A stretch of 64,000 bases of DNA from Streptomyces sp. NBC_01429 (lineage in GTDB: Bacteria; Actinomycetota; Actinomycetes; Streptomycetales; Streptomycetaceae), in NCBI RefSeq assembly GCF_036231945.1, contig NZ_CP109599.1:5111501-5175500 (forward strand), read 5' to 3'. The notes beneath the pieces are model-generated. The model saw only the letters and a program-made list of their open reading frames with translations, had not been told where the DNA came from and did not search any database. How positions within the stretch are numbered: position 1 is the stretch's first letter; each line of letters begins with the position of its first letter. Made by a program: the position numbers and the translations under genes. Shown one piece after another: positions 1-8,689 of the stretch.

Positions 1-33
1 TCCGTCCTGTTCACCGGTCCGTCCGGGGCCGGC

Positions 34-510
34 CTACGCATCGCCGTCCACCGACTCGTCCGAGGGCCACGGGTCCCGCAGCCACAGCTCGTCGGCCGGC
101 AGCGGGGACAGCAGCGCGGTCAGCCCCTCGTCGATGCCGAGCTGCTCGGCCTCCGTCCCCGGCTCCACGATCCGCAGCGTCCGCTCCACCCAGGCCGACA
201 CCGGCCCCGACGGCGCCTCCAGCAGCGCGTCGCCGTCCGGCGAGGAGAGCGCGAAACACAGCACGGACCGGCCGGTGACCTTCGTCGGCCAGATCCGTAC
301 GTCCCCGTGGCCGCACGGCCTGAACACCCCCTCCACCAGCAGCTCGCGGGCGAAGGTCCAGTGCACGGGGGTGTCCGAGCCGATGTGGAAGGTGATGTGC
401 ACGGCGTACGGATCGTTCGTGCGGTACGTCAGCCGGGCCGGTACGGGGATGCTGCGCTCGGGCGACAGCACCAGATTCAGCTCCAGTTCGCGCTCCACCA
501 CGGTGTGCAT
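34..510 (-). CDS. ssgG: SsgA-like sporulation/septation protein (SsgG-like)
   Basis: This 158-aa protein belongs to the SsgA-like (SALP) family, found only in sporulating actinobacteria, whose members control where septa form and where the wall is remodelled. The sequence shows the family pattern: an N-terminal beta segment, then YRTNDPYAVHITFH, FARELLVEGV, GDVRIWP and ALSSPDGDALLEAP. The ATG at 510 is preferred because AGGAGAGG lies just upstream and the conserved domain begins at once; an open frame runs on to 750 but is not SALP-like. The assignment to SsgG rather than another paralogue rests on neighbours (M6 protease, pncA/pncB, clpS downstream), remembered from the S. coelicolor SCO2924 region. 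The gene is divergent from the RDD gene. Confidence 0.85.
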   Translation of the reverse strand: MHTVVERELELNLVLSPERSIPVPARLTYRTNDPYAVHITFHIGSDTPVHWTFARELLVEGVFRPCGHGDVRIWPTKVTGRSVLCFALSSPDGDALLEAPSGPVSAWVERTLRIVEPGTEAEQLGIDEGLTALLSPLPADELWLRDPWPSDESVDGDA

Positions 511-946
511 GGGCGGCACTTCCTCTCCTGACAGGGGCCCCGCACCGGGGCCGTACCAGGTGAGAGGCGCCAGCCCCGCGGCTATGACGCGACTTACGGC
601 GACTTTCGCGAATTGATTTCGCGGACCGATCCCGGGGCCGTTCGGCCAAGGGCTTCCCGCGTGCGCGCGTGCGGGGTGCGTGGAGGGTCTGGGGGCGTCC
701 CGTGGGCACGCGTGTACGTCAATTCGTACGCCCTGGCGAACGGATCCCACCCCGTGGCCTTACGCTGCGCATCGACGCCTGCGGCCGGGCGTCCACGTGC
801 GATTCTTTCTGTCGGTCTCCTTCCTCAGGGCCCCGCGTTCTTCGTTAATGTCTTCCTTGGACAAGCGGAGGCACGCGCCAGGGCGGATTCGGCAGCGGAC
901 AGCCCGGACAGGTCAACCATGGTGCGAATGAACGGAGTTGGGGTCA
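511..946. other. intergenic region between divergent ssgG-like and RDD genes
   Basis: This 436-nt gap separates two divergent genes and should hold both promoters. The only pattern I see is a direct repeat of TTTCGCG around 604-622. A short open frame crossing 613-966 has no recognisable domain and is probably chance. Confidence 0.4.
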
Positions 947-2515
947 GTGGCTACTCCTCCTGGTGACGGCGGGAACGTACCCCGGGAAGGGTTCTACCCG
1001 GATCCGTCGATCCCCGGATACGTCCGGTACTGGAACGGCGCGGCCTGGGTGCCCGGTACGAGCCGGCCCGCGCCGCAGGACGAGGAGGGGCCGCGCGCCG
1101 CGTTGCCACCGGCCCCCGCCCGGCCCGGCTTCGAGGAGACCGGGCCGGTCTTCCTGGACGAGGAGCCCGTCGGACCGGCCCGGCAGGAACCGGCCTCGGC
1201 GTGGCAGGCCGACGCCTCCCGCCAGTCCGGCTTCGGCGGCGACGGCGATGCCCGGGTCTCCTGGGGCGCGCCGGGCCAGGACCCCCGGATTCCCCGCCCC
1301 GCGGCCTCCGCCGGACCCGTGGACCCGAGGATCGACCCGGCGGCCGGGGCGCCCGGCCCCGGCGACCCGACCGGCGGCGCGCTGCCCGGCATGCGCGCCC
1401 TGGGCGCCGACGCGGCGGGCGGCCCGCAGCACGGCGCCGACGGCTCCGCGCCGGCCGCCGACGGACCGGTCTCCGACGGCACCGTCGCGATCCGCCCGGC
1501 GCGGCGCGGCGCGGGCGGCGACCCGGGTACGGGTACGGGCGGCGACGCCGGTACGCCCGCCCGGCCGCTGGTGCCGCCCACCAGCACGCAGCCGCCGGTG
1601 GACAGCACCGTCGCCATCCGCGCGCTGCGGGCCGCCCGGCGCGCGAAGGCCGAGGGCGACGCCGCTGCGGGCCGTACGGGCCAGACCGACGGCACGATGG
1701 CGATCCGCGCCCTGAGCCAGGGCGCCACCGGCGCGAGCAAGGCCGCCAAGGCCCTGCCCAAGGTGCCCCCGCAGTCCCCGCCGCCCCAGCTTCCGCAGGC
1801 GCAGCCGCAACTTCCGTCCCGCAGCCGCCCACAGCCCACGCCCGCGCCGGTACCGGAGGTCCAGGCCCCCTCCGTACCGGACACCCCGATCTCCACCGGC
1901 AGCGGCGGCGGCGCCACCTCATGGGCGCAGCAGGTGCACCAGCTCGCCAGAGCCGACGACGCCGACCAGCCCGTCGTCCCCTGGAAGCCGCCCGTCGAGG
2001 ACCCCTTCCTCCAGGCGGCGCGCGCCCAGGCGGCCTCCCGCCCGGCCGGACTGGGCAAGCGGCTCGTGGCCCGGCTGATCGACAGCCTCGTCCTCGGGGT
2101 GGTGGTCGGCGCGCTCGCCGTGCCGCTCGTCTCCCGGGCCCTCGCCCATATCGACGACAAGATCGACGCGGCCCGGCGGACCGGAGAGACCGTCACCGTC
2201 TGGCTGCTCGACGGCACGACCGCCGCGTACCTCGGCGCGGTCCTCGTCGCGCTGCTGGTCGTCGGCGCGCTGTACGAGGCGCTGCCGACCGCCAAGTGGG
2301 GGCGCACGCTCGGCAAGAAGCTCTGCGGACTCGACGTGCGGGACATCGAGTCCCACGAGGCACCGGGCTTCGGAGCCGCGCTGCGCCGCTGGCTGGTCTA
2401 CGGGCTGCTCGGGCTCGTCGTGATCGGCGTCGTCAATGTGCTGTGGTGCCTGATCGACCGGCCCTGGCGCCAGTGCTGGCACGACAAGGCGGCCCGTACC
2501 TTCGTGGCGGGCTGA
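947..2515 (+). CDS. RDD-family membrane protein with N-terminal DUF2510 motif
   Basis: This is a predicted membrane protein of about 522 aa. The N-terminus has the short DUF2510 signature (GFYPDPSIPGYVRYWNGAAW), which occurs at the front of many actinobacterial membrane proteins. A Pro/Ala/Gly-rich disordered linker of roughly 330 residues follows, containing three near-repeats of the form GTVAIR/STVAIR/GTMAIR. The C-terminal ~150 residues form an RDD domain with three hydrophobic segments, beginning GLGKRLVARLIDSLVLG and ending WHDKAARTFV. The GTG at 947 is chosen over a TTG at 938 because GGAG sits 9 nt before it. RDD proteins are usually of unknown transport or regulatory function. A second RDD gene follows in the same direction. 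Confidence 0.8.
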   Translation: MATPPGDGGNVPREGFYPDPSIPGYVRYWNGAAWVPGTSRPAPQDEEGPRAALPPAPARPGFEETGPVFLDEEPVGPARQEPASAWQADASRQSGFGGDGDARVSWGAPGQDPRIPRPAASAGPVDPRIDPAAGAPGPGDPTGGALPGMRALGADAAGGPQHGADGSAPAADGPVSDGTVAIRPARRGAGGDPGTGTGGDAGTPARPLVPPTSTQPPVDSTVAIRALRAARRAKAEGDAAAGRTGQTDGTMAIRALSQGATGASKAAKALPKVPPQSPPPQLPQAQPQLPSRSRPQPTPAPVPEVQAPSVPDTPISTGSGGGATSWAQQVHQLARADDADQPVVPWKPPVEDPFLQAARAQAASRPAGLGKRLVARLIDSLVLGVVVGALAVPLVSRALAHIDDKIDAARRTGETVTVWLLDGTTAAYLGAVLVALLVVGALYEALPTAKWGRTLGKKLCGLDVRDIESHEAPGFGAALRRWLVYGLLGLVVIGVVNVLWCLIDRPWRQCWHDKAARTFVAG

Positions 2516-2633
2516 CGAAACCGCCGGGCTGACGGCCGGTGAGCTGACGGGGCGGCGACGGCCGCCTCGCGGCGTTCCTCCGAACGGCCGTCGAGCCGTT
2601 GCGGGCCCGTGTCCGCCGGGGTGCACTGCCCCC

Positions 2634-3404
2634 ATGAGCAACGATCAGCCGCCGCCCGGCCAGCCGCCCGAGGACGACCCGTTCCTCAAGAAGCCGCCAC
2701 CGTCCGAGGGACCGGGAAGCACCCCGCACGAGCCCCCGCACGAGCCCCCGCACGGCCCGCCGCCCGGGTCCCCCTACGGGGGCGACAGCGGCCCGCCCCC
2801 GGCGTCGCCCCACGACCCGAACGCCGATCGGGGTTCCCCTTACGGAGGCTCCCCGTACGGCGGCACTCCCTACGGGGGCTCCCCGTACGGCGGTACCGAT
2901 CCCCTCGCCGGGATGCCGCCGCTCGCGCCGTTCGGCAAGCGGCTGCTGGCGCGGATCATCGACGTACTGATCATCTTCATCCCGCTGGCGATCATCTCGG
3001 CGTTCACCGGCGGCGCCTGGGGCTCGGCCAACGGCAACGGGGAGTGGGACAACGTCACCAATCAGGTGAACACCGGCCGGCACTGGATCTGGTCACTGAT
3101 CTCCCTCGTCGTGTACGTCGGCTACGACACCTATATGACGAAGAAGTACGGGCAGACCCTCGGCAAGCGCTGGATGAAGATCCGGGTCGCGATGCTGAAC
3201 AACGGCGCCGTGCCGGACACCAACGCCTCGCTGCTGCGCGCGGCCGTGCTCTGGCTGCCCGCGCTGCTCTGCTGCTTCGTGCTCTGGTGGATCATCATCG
3301 TCGCGACGATCCTTGCCAGCAGGCCCTATCGGCAGGGCCTGCACGACAAGGCGGCCAGGACGGTCGTCGTGTCGGACGTCCCGGCGGGGTCAGCGGCGCA
3401 GTGA
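2634..3404 (+). CDS. RDD-family membrane protein with PYGG repeats
   Basis: This 256-aa protein has a proline-rich cytosolic N-terminus (about residues 1-95) and a C-terminal RDD domain with three hydrophobic helices, including IIDVLIIFIPLAIISAF and LPALLCCFVLWWIIIVATIL. The closing motif HDKAARTVVV matches the upstream RDD protein, so the two are probably paralogues that arose by tandem duplication. Residues ~66-84 carry four tandem SPYGG/TPYGG units, encoded by near-identical 15-nt repeats around 2836-2895. Its 3' end overlaps the convergent gene at 3390. Function is unknown. Confidence 0.8.
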   Translation: MSNDQPPPGQPPEDDPFLKKPPPSEGPGSTPHEPPHEPPHGPPPGSPYGGDSGPPPASPHDPNADRGSPYGGSPYGGTPYGGSPYGGTDPLAGMPPLAPFGKRLLARIIDVLIIFIPLAIISAFTGGAWGSANGNGEWDNVTNQVNTGRHWIWSLISLVVYVGYDTYMTKKYGQTLGKRWMKIRVAMLNNGAVPDTNASLLRAAVLWLPALLCCFVLWWIIIVATILASRPYRQGLHDKAARTVVVSDVPAGSAAQ

Positions 3405-3752
3405 CTGCGGCCGGCCGATCCGGGCCTCGCCTCCGGACGGGGCGGGGCGCCGGCCCGGCAGGTGGGCCGTCGCTTCCGCCGTCCCCGAGTGCCCCGTACG
3501 GGACGCCCCCGGGGAGGTGGACCGCGAGGTTCCCTGGGCGCGGGAGGCCCCGGGGCTGCGCGGGGGGCGCACCTTGCCCCGGCCGGGCAGCGGGAGGATC
3601 ACGGCGACCAGCAGGCCGAGGGCGAGCGCCGCGACACCGACCAGCGCGGCACCGACGCCCGTGGTGGTGCCGGAGAGCAGGAGCATGACGAGCGCGGAAC
3701 AGACGATGGTGGCGGAACCGTAGGCGAGCTGTGCGGCAGTCGGACGCGGCAT
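3390..3752 (-). CDS. small two-helix membrane protein, unknown function
   Basis: This predicted protein of about 120 aa has two hydrophobic segments (AYGSATIVCSALVMLLLSG, then a longer Ala/Leu/Val-rich helix) and an Arg/Pro/Gly-rich, strongly basic tail of about 65 residues. The ATG at 3752 (MPRPTAAQLAYG) is preferred to one at 3776, which has no ribosome binding site. It converges on the RDD gene with a 15-nt overlap. The layout resembles small uncharacterised Streptomyces membrane proteins; no function is assigned. Confidence 0.55.
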   Translation of the reverse strand: MPRPTAAQLAYGSATIVCSALVMLLLSGTTTGVGAALVGVAALALGLLVAVILPLPGRGKVRPPRSPGASRAQGTSRSTSPGASRTGHSGTAEATAHLPGRRPAPSGGEARIGRPQSLRR

Positions 3753-4170
3753 GGCGGTATCCGTCCCTCGGAACATCGTTTTGGGGGTCTGTTTTGGGGA
3801 TCTTCGGGAGTGTCTCGCGTATCGCGCACATGGGTCGCGCTGTCAGGCGACTCTACGACGGTGGATGCCCGAGGGGAACGGGAAGTAAGCGCGGCCTCAC
3901 CCATGGTGCCGGTGCACGGGGGGCGCACCGAGTCATTCGCCTCAGGCAACTGGCTGAAAAAGTGTGCCTGTTGTCCGATTTTCTCCATGCTTGACGCTGT
4001 GTCCGGATAACGGAACCCGACAGGCGCATAGTGCAGTTGACCGGTGCAAGTCAAGGACTGTCTTTTCTCCTTCAACTCCGGTCCAATGTCGTCACTTATG
4101 ACGCGTCTACGCGCGCGGATTCCCCATTTCCGGTCCGCGTTCCGCGTACGCCGGGGAGGACAACCACCAA
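3753..4170. other. intergenic region upstream of M6 protease
   Basis: This 418-nt stretch lies between two divergently transcribed genes. It is noticeably less GC-rich than the coding sequence near 3940-4100 and probably contains the promoter of the protease gene. I see no clear operator or riboswitch. Confidence 0.4.
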
Positions 4171-6591
4171 GTGATCAGCAATCGACGGGCAAGAAGAGTG
4201 TCCGCGGTGATCGTGGCGCTGGCCGCGACCGCCGCCACGGCCACGGGCGTCACGACGGCCCAGGCTCAGGACGGCCCGGCCGGCTCCGCCGCCCCCACGG
4301 CAATCGAGCGCCGTGACCCGGCGCCCCAGAAGGGCGAGGTCGAACACGACCTGGACGGCCCGTTCAGCAAGCAGCAGTCGAAGCAGCGCGAGGCCGCGCT
4401 CCAGCAGGTCATCTCCGGTGACGCCACGGTGCAGAAGCGCGGCGGCTCCCAGGTCGTCAAGCTCGACAACAAGAAGTACGTCGAGCTGGGCCGCGAGAAG
4501 ACCGACAAGATCTTCACCATCCTCGTGGAGTTCGGCGACCAGGTCGACGACACCACGATGTACACCCCGCAGGGCCCCAACGGCCCGCTGCCGCCCGTCG
4601 TGAAGTACGGCGGCACGCCCGGCCCCCTGCACAACGAGATAGCGGAGCCCGACCGCAAGGTCGACAACTCCACCGCCTGGCAGGCCGATTACAGCCAGTC
4701 GCACTTCCAGGACCTCTACTTCGGCCAGGGCAAGGACGCCAAGGGCCGGCAGAAGGAATCGCTGAAGACCTACTACGAGAAGACGTCCTCCGGGCGCTAC
4801 TCGGTCGACGGCCAGGTCTCCGACTGGGTCAAGGTCCCCTGGAACGAAGCGCGCTACGGCTCCAACTACTGCGGCTCCAGCAACTGCGCCAACGTCTGGG
4901 ACCTGGTCCGCGACGGCGTCAACGCCTGGACGGCCGACCAGAAGGCCCAGGGCAAGTCGACTGCCGAGATCAAGGAAATCCTCTCGCAGTACGACCAGTG
5001 GGACCGGTACGACTACGACAACGACGGCGACTTCAACGAGCCCGACGGCTACATCGACCACTTCCAGATCGTCCACGCGGGCGAGGACGAGTCCGCGGGC
5101 GGCGGCGTCCAGGGCACCGACGCCCTGTGGGCGCACCGCTGGTACGCGTACGGCACCGACGCCGGTGCCACCGGCCCCTCGGACAACAAGTCCGGCGGCG
5201 CGCAGTTCGGTGACACCGGCATCTGGGTCGGTGACTACACCATGCAGCCGGAGAACGGCGGACTCGGCGTCTTCGCCCATGAGTACGGCCACGACCTGGG
5301 CCTGCCCGACCTGTACGACACCGCGGGCGGCGAGAACTCCACCGCCTTCTGGACGCTGATGTCCTCCGGATCCTGGCTCGGCACCGGCAAGGACGCGATC
5401 GGTGACACGCCCGGCGACATGACCGCCTGGGACAAGCTCCAGCTCGGCTGGCTCGACTACGCCGAGGCCAAGGCGGCCACCAACTCCACCCACAAGCTGG
5501 GCGTCTCGGAGTACAACACCAAGAACCCGCAGGCGCTCCTGGTCGAGCTGCCGAAGAAGACGAAGACCACCACCGTGGTGAAGCCCGCCGAGGGCTCCAA
5601 GCAGTGGTGGAGCGGGATGGGCGACGACCTCAAGAACACCCTCACCCGTCCGGTCGACCTGACGGGCAAGTCGGGCGCGGCGCTGGAACTCCAGGGCTGG
5701 TGGGACATCGAGGCCGACTACGACTTCCTCTACACGGAGGTCTCCACGGACGGCGGCGCCAGCTACACCCCGGTCGACGGTACGGCCGACGGCGTGGCCC
5801 TCCCGCGCGACGCGGCCGACAAGCCGGTCCTCACCGGTGTCTCGGGCGCGTACAAGAAGCTCGTCTTCCCGCTGGACGCCTACGCGGGACAGAAGATCGA
5901 CCTGCGCTTCCGCTACCAGACCGACGGCGGCGTGAGCGGCCACGGCTTCACCGCGGACGACATCACCCTGACCGCCGACGGCGCGCCGGTCTTCACCGAC
6001 AACGCCGAGACGGACGACGCCGGCTGGACCCCGAAGGGCTTCTCGCGCATCGGCGAGTCGTTCACCGAGGACTACGACCAGTACTACATCGCCGAGAACC
6101 GGCAGTACGTCTCGTACGACAAGACCCTCAAGACCGGCCCGTACAACTTCGGCTTCACGGCGCCGAACGACGGCAAGGTCGAGCACTTCGCTTACCAGAA
6201 CGGCCTGTTGATCTGGCTGTGGGACACCTCGCAGAAGGACAACAACACCAGCCAGCACGAGGGCGAGGGCCTGGTCCTGCCGATCGACGCCCACGCCAAG
6301 CCGCTGAAGTGGTCCGACGGCACACTGATGCGCACCAGGATCCAGTCGTACGACTCGACGTTCAGCTGGTGGCCGACCGCCGGTCTGACGCTGCACAAGG
6401 CGGACGTCGCGACCAGGATCGCGCCGCGGCTCGGGGCGCCGGTCTTCGACGACCGCAAGGGCACCTACTGGTACGCCGAGAACCCGCGCGCGAGCGTCAA
6501 GGTTCCTGACACCAACACCAAGATCAGCATTGTCAGCCAGCCGCTGGACGGCGGGACGATGACGGTCAAGGTCGGTAAGTCCGGCAAGTAA
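4171..6591 (+). CDS. secreted immune inhibitor A-like metalloprotease (peptidase M6)
   Basis: This 806-aa exported zinc protease belongs to the InhA/M6 family. A signal peptide with RRARR followed by an Ala-rich core ends near AQAQD (about residue 33). An activation-type N-terminal region follows. The catalytic motif HEYGHDLGLPDLYD starts at His370 (His370, Glu371, His374, with Asp380 the likely third ligand, HExxHxxGxxD). Later segments with repeated MAM/lectin-like beta patterns (about residues 510-640) match the C-terminal domains of the family. The GTG start has GGGGAGGA 10 nt upstream. M6 proteases degrade extracellular proteins, and in Streptomyces they are secreted during development. 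A strong hairpin follows the stop codon. Confidence 0.92.
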   Translation: MISNRRARRVSAVIVALAATAATATGVTTAQAQDGPAGSAAPTAIERRDPAPQKGEVEHDLDGPFSKQQSKQREAALQQVISGDATVQKRGGSQVVKLDNKKYVELGREKTDKIFTILVEFGDQVDDTTMYTPQGPNGPLPPVVKYGGTPGPLHNEIAEPDRKVDNSTAWQADYSQSHFQDLYFGQGKDAKGRQKESLKTYYEKTSSGRYSVDGQVSDWVKVPWNEARYGSNYCGSSNCANVWDLVRDGVNAWTADQKAQGKSTAEIKEILSQYDQWDRYDYDNDGDFNEPDGYIDHFQIVHAGEDESAGGGVQGTDALWAHRWYAYGTDAGATGPSDNKSGGAQFGDTGIWVGDYTMQPENGGLGVFAHEYGHDLGLPDLYDTAGGENSTAFWTLMSSGSWLGTGKDAIGDTPGDMTAWDKLQLGWLDYAEAKAATNSTHKLGVSEYNTKNPQALLVELPKKTKTTTVVKPAEGSKQWWSGMGDDLKNTLTRPVDLTGKSGAALELQGWWDIEADYDFLYTEVSTDGGASYTPVDGTADGVALPRDAADKPVLTGVSGAYKKLVFPLDAYAGQKIDLRFRYQTDGGVSGHGFTADDITLTADGAPVFTDNAETDDAGWTPKGFSRIGESFTEDYDQYYIAENRQYVSYDKTLKTGPYNFGFTAPNDGKVEHFAYQNGLLIWLWDTSQKDNNTSQHEGEGLVLPIDAHAKPLKWSDGTLMRTRIQSYDSTFSWWPTAGLTLHKADVATRIAPRLGAPVFDDRKGTYWYAENPRASVKVPDTNTKISIVSQPLDGGTMTVKVGKSGK

Positions 6592-6618
6592 CCCTAGGTA
6601 ATCCCAGCTCAGAGCCAT

Positions 6619-6660
6619 GATCGGCCGTCGCCCCCTAGCGGGCGGCGGCCGATCGTGTTT
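6619..6660 (+). terminator. rho-independent terminator of the M6 protease gene
   Basis: A 15-bp stem (GATCGGCCGTCGCCC pairing with GGGCGGCGGCCGATC, one G-U) with a 6-nt loop is followed by GTGTTT. It begins 27 nt after the stop codon. Confidence 0.85.
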
Positions 6661-6738
6661 AGGTGCCTCCTACGGATCTCTTATTGACACGATGTCTCAC
6701 GGCATGTCTCAGGACAGCTCGCGGGGGAGATGAAACGG

Positions 6739-7056
6739 ATGGCAGGCGGAGGCTTCAGCAAGCTCCCGAACGGCAAGGTCGTGGTGGCGGTGACGCTGCC
6801 CAGACCCACGGCCGAGGGCGGTACGGTGCGCGTCCTCGTGCACGCGGTGAACCGGGCGCGCGCCCTGACCCGGCTGCGCAACCTCGGGCTGCGCGCGGTC
6901 TATCTGCGGGGCAACGCGGACCCGCCGACGCCGGACGAGATCACCGCCGTCCTGCATCACCCGGACGGCCTGCTCTGGCGCACCACTCCGGAGTGCCGCG
7001 AGCAGCTCTGGCAGCCGATACGGTCCCTGCTCAGACCACCCGCGCCCGCCCATTGA
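6739..7056 (+). CDS. conserved hypothetical protein, about 105 aa
   Basis: This is a small soluble protein with no recognised domain. It contains VVVAVTLPRP, an Arg-rich middle with NRARALTRLRNLGLRAVYLRG, and a C-terminus with WRTTPECREQLWQPI. The ATG at 6739 is preferred because GGGGGAG lies 9 nt upstream; an ATG at 6730 directly abuts that site. It lies between the protease terminator and the lipoprotein gene on the same strand. The codon pattern looks coding, and the composition (beta segment, then basic helix) suggests a small nucleic-acid or protein-binding role, but that is a guess. Confidence 0.6.
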   Translation: MAGGGFSKLPNGKVVVAVTLPRPTAEGGTVRVLVHAVNRARALTRLRNLGLRAVYLRGNADPPTPDEITAVLHHPDGLLWRTTPECREQLWQPIRSLLRPPAPAH

Positions 7057-7168
7057 CCCGCCCCCGGGTCCGCCCGTCCCCGTACGCGGAGTGACGGAGC
7101 CGGTACGGAGTTGCTAGGTTGGCCCGCTGACCAGCAAACCGTCACTGACAGGATTCCGGGGATCACCT

Positions 7169-7897
7169 GTGCGTAACACCCGCCGACCGGCCGCCCTCCT
7201 CCGCCCGCTGATCGTCACGGCCGCGCTGCTGACCGCCGCGACCGCCGTGACCGGCTGCGACAGCGGCTCGGACGACGGCTCCGGGAGCGGCTCCGACAAG
7301 AACGCCGCCTCGTACGAGAAGGCCGGTGACCTCGTCAAGGAGGTCAACAAGGCCATGCGGGGGACGGCCTTCCACGCCTCCGGAACGTCCACCGCCCTCG
7401 GCGGCGGCACCCAGGAGACCTGGTCCGACCCCGAGCAGGGGCTGCGCATGAAGTCGAGCGGCGACGCCGGATCCGGCGAGATCTACTGCAAGGGCAGCGA
7501 GAACTTCATCAGCGCCTCCCTGCTGGCCGCGAGCGTGGAGCAGTCCGGCCAGAAGATCACCGTGCCCGGCCGGCTCTCCGACGTGTACGTGACCAACAAC
7601 ACCGGCCAGGGCTGCGACGCGTACTACCGCATCGACGAGAGCGCGAAGTTCGCCAAGGACAAGAACGGCGAGGTCGACGGCGAGAAGACGGTGGCCCTCA
7701 CCATCTCGGTCAGCGGCACGTCCGACACCTACCACGTGGCGGCGGAGGGCACTCCGTACCTCCTGCGGATGGACTCGGCCCGGGACGGCCGGACCAGCAC
7801 CACGAACTACGGGAAGTTCGGGCAGAAGAACACGATCACCATGCCGTCCGACACGATGCCCATGGACGAGTTCCGCAAGCAGGTCATGGGCAGCTGA
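7169..7897 (+). CDS. secreted lipoprotein
   Basis: This 242-aa protein has a typical lipoprotein signal: basic start RNTRRP, hydrophobic core, and lipobox TAVTGC with the modified Cys near residue 28. An Asp/Ser/Gly linker follows. The mature domain (about residues 45-240) contains EVNKAMRGTAFHASGT, YCKGSENFI and a closing region MPSDTMPMDEFRKQVMG. This arrangement is like the LppX/LprAFG-type lipid-binding lipoproteins of actinobacteria, but the similarity is by pattern only. The GTG start at 7169 is the first that allows the signal peptide. It converges on pncA. Confidence 0.75.
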   Translation: MRNTRRPAALLRPLIVTAALLTAATAVTGCDSGSDDGSGSGSDKNAASYEKAGDLVKEVNKAMRGTAFHASGTSTALGGGTQETWSDPEQGLRMKSSGDAGSGEIYCKGSENFISASLLAASVEQSGQKITVPGRLSDVYVTNNTGQGCDAYYRIDESAKFAKDKNGEVDGEKTVALTISVSGTSDTYHVAAEGTPYLLRMDSARDGRTSTTNYGKFGQKNTITMPSDTMPMDEFRKQVMGS

Positions 7898-7948
7898 CCC
7901 GCCGGGACCAGCCGTCGCGCCGGTGGCTGCCCCCCCCCAGGCCCGCGC

Positions 7949-8548
7949 CTAGGAGGCGAGCACCGGCGTGCCGGTCAGCTCCACGCCGGCCGCGCGCAGC
8001 TCCTCCAGGGCGCGCTCCGTGGTCTCCTTCGCCACCGCCGCCGTCAGATCGAGCAGCACGCGCGTCGTGAAGCCCTCGCGGGCGGCGTCCAGCGCGGTGG
8101 CGCGGACGCAGTGGTCCATCGCGATGCCGACCACGTCGACCTCCGTGACCTCCCGCTCGCGCAGCCAGCGCGCCAGCCCCACGGCGTTCTCGTCGGCGCC
8201 CTCGAAGCCGCTGTACGCCGCCTCGTACGCGCCCTTGTCGAAGACCGCCTCGATCGCGCCGGAGGCGACCACCGGCGCGAAGTTCGGGTGGAAGCCGCCC
8301 CCCTCCGTACCGGCGACGCAGTGCACCGGCCAGCTGTTCACGAAGTCCGGGACGTCCGGGGGAGTGGCGAAGTGCGCGCCCGGGTCGATGTGGTGGTCAC
8401 GGGTGGCGACCACGTGCCGGTAGCCGGGGGTCGCCCGGCCGACCAGATCGGTGATGGCGGCGGCGACCTCCGCACCCCCCGTCACCGCGACGCTGCCGCC
8501 CTCACAGAAATCGTTCTGAACGTCCACGACGATCAACGCGCGGTGCAT
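7949..8548 (-). CDS. pncA: nicotinamidase
   Basis: This 199-aa isochorismatase-fold enzyme hydrolyses nicotinamide to nicotinate in NAD salvage. The catalytic triad is visible: Asp9 in IVVDVQNDF, Lys in VFDKGAY, and the nucleophile Cys147 in IAMDHCVRATALDAA. Metal-binding His residues lie in RDHHIDPGAHF. The ATG at 8548 has GAAGGA 9 nt before it. It is transcribed downstream of pncB, the next enzyme of the same pathway, with a 141-nt gap, so the two probably act together and may share a transcript. Confidence 0.95.
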   Translation of the reverse strand: MHRALIVVDVQNDFCEGGSVAVTGGAEVAAAITDLVGRATPGYRHVVATRDHHIDPGAHFATPPDVPDFVNSWPVHCVAGTEGGGFHPNFAPVVASGAIEAVFDKGAYEAAYSGFEGADENAVGLARWLREREVTEVDVVGIAMDHCVRATALDAAREGFTTRVLLDLTAAVAKETTERALEELRAAGVELTGTPVLAS

Positions 8549-8689
8549 GATGATGATCCTTCGGTAGTGGGGGGACGGGGAAACCGGGGGCGAGAGGGAC
8601 GGTGTCCGGTCCGGCCGGGGCCCCCTTGCGGAGGGGATGCACAACTGCTACCACCGCCCCGCGCACCTCACACGTGGTGGCCAAGGGGC

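Noticed and set aside
613..966. 117-codon ORF upstream of the first RDD gene
   Set aside because: No domain or ribosome site, and it would overlap the start of a well-supported gene.
4096..6618. 840-codon open frame antisense to the M6 protease
   Set aside because: It is a GC-skew shadow of the protease gene: Val/Gly/Leu-rich composition, no domain, and the sense strand has clear catalytic motifs.
7931..7939. C9 run, possible 6C RNA loop
   Set aside because: Only one C-rich loop and no flanking stems of the kind required; the 6C motif needs two C-loop hairpins.
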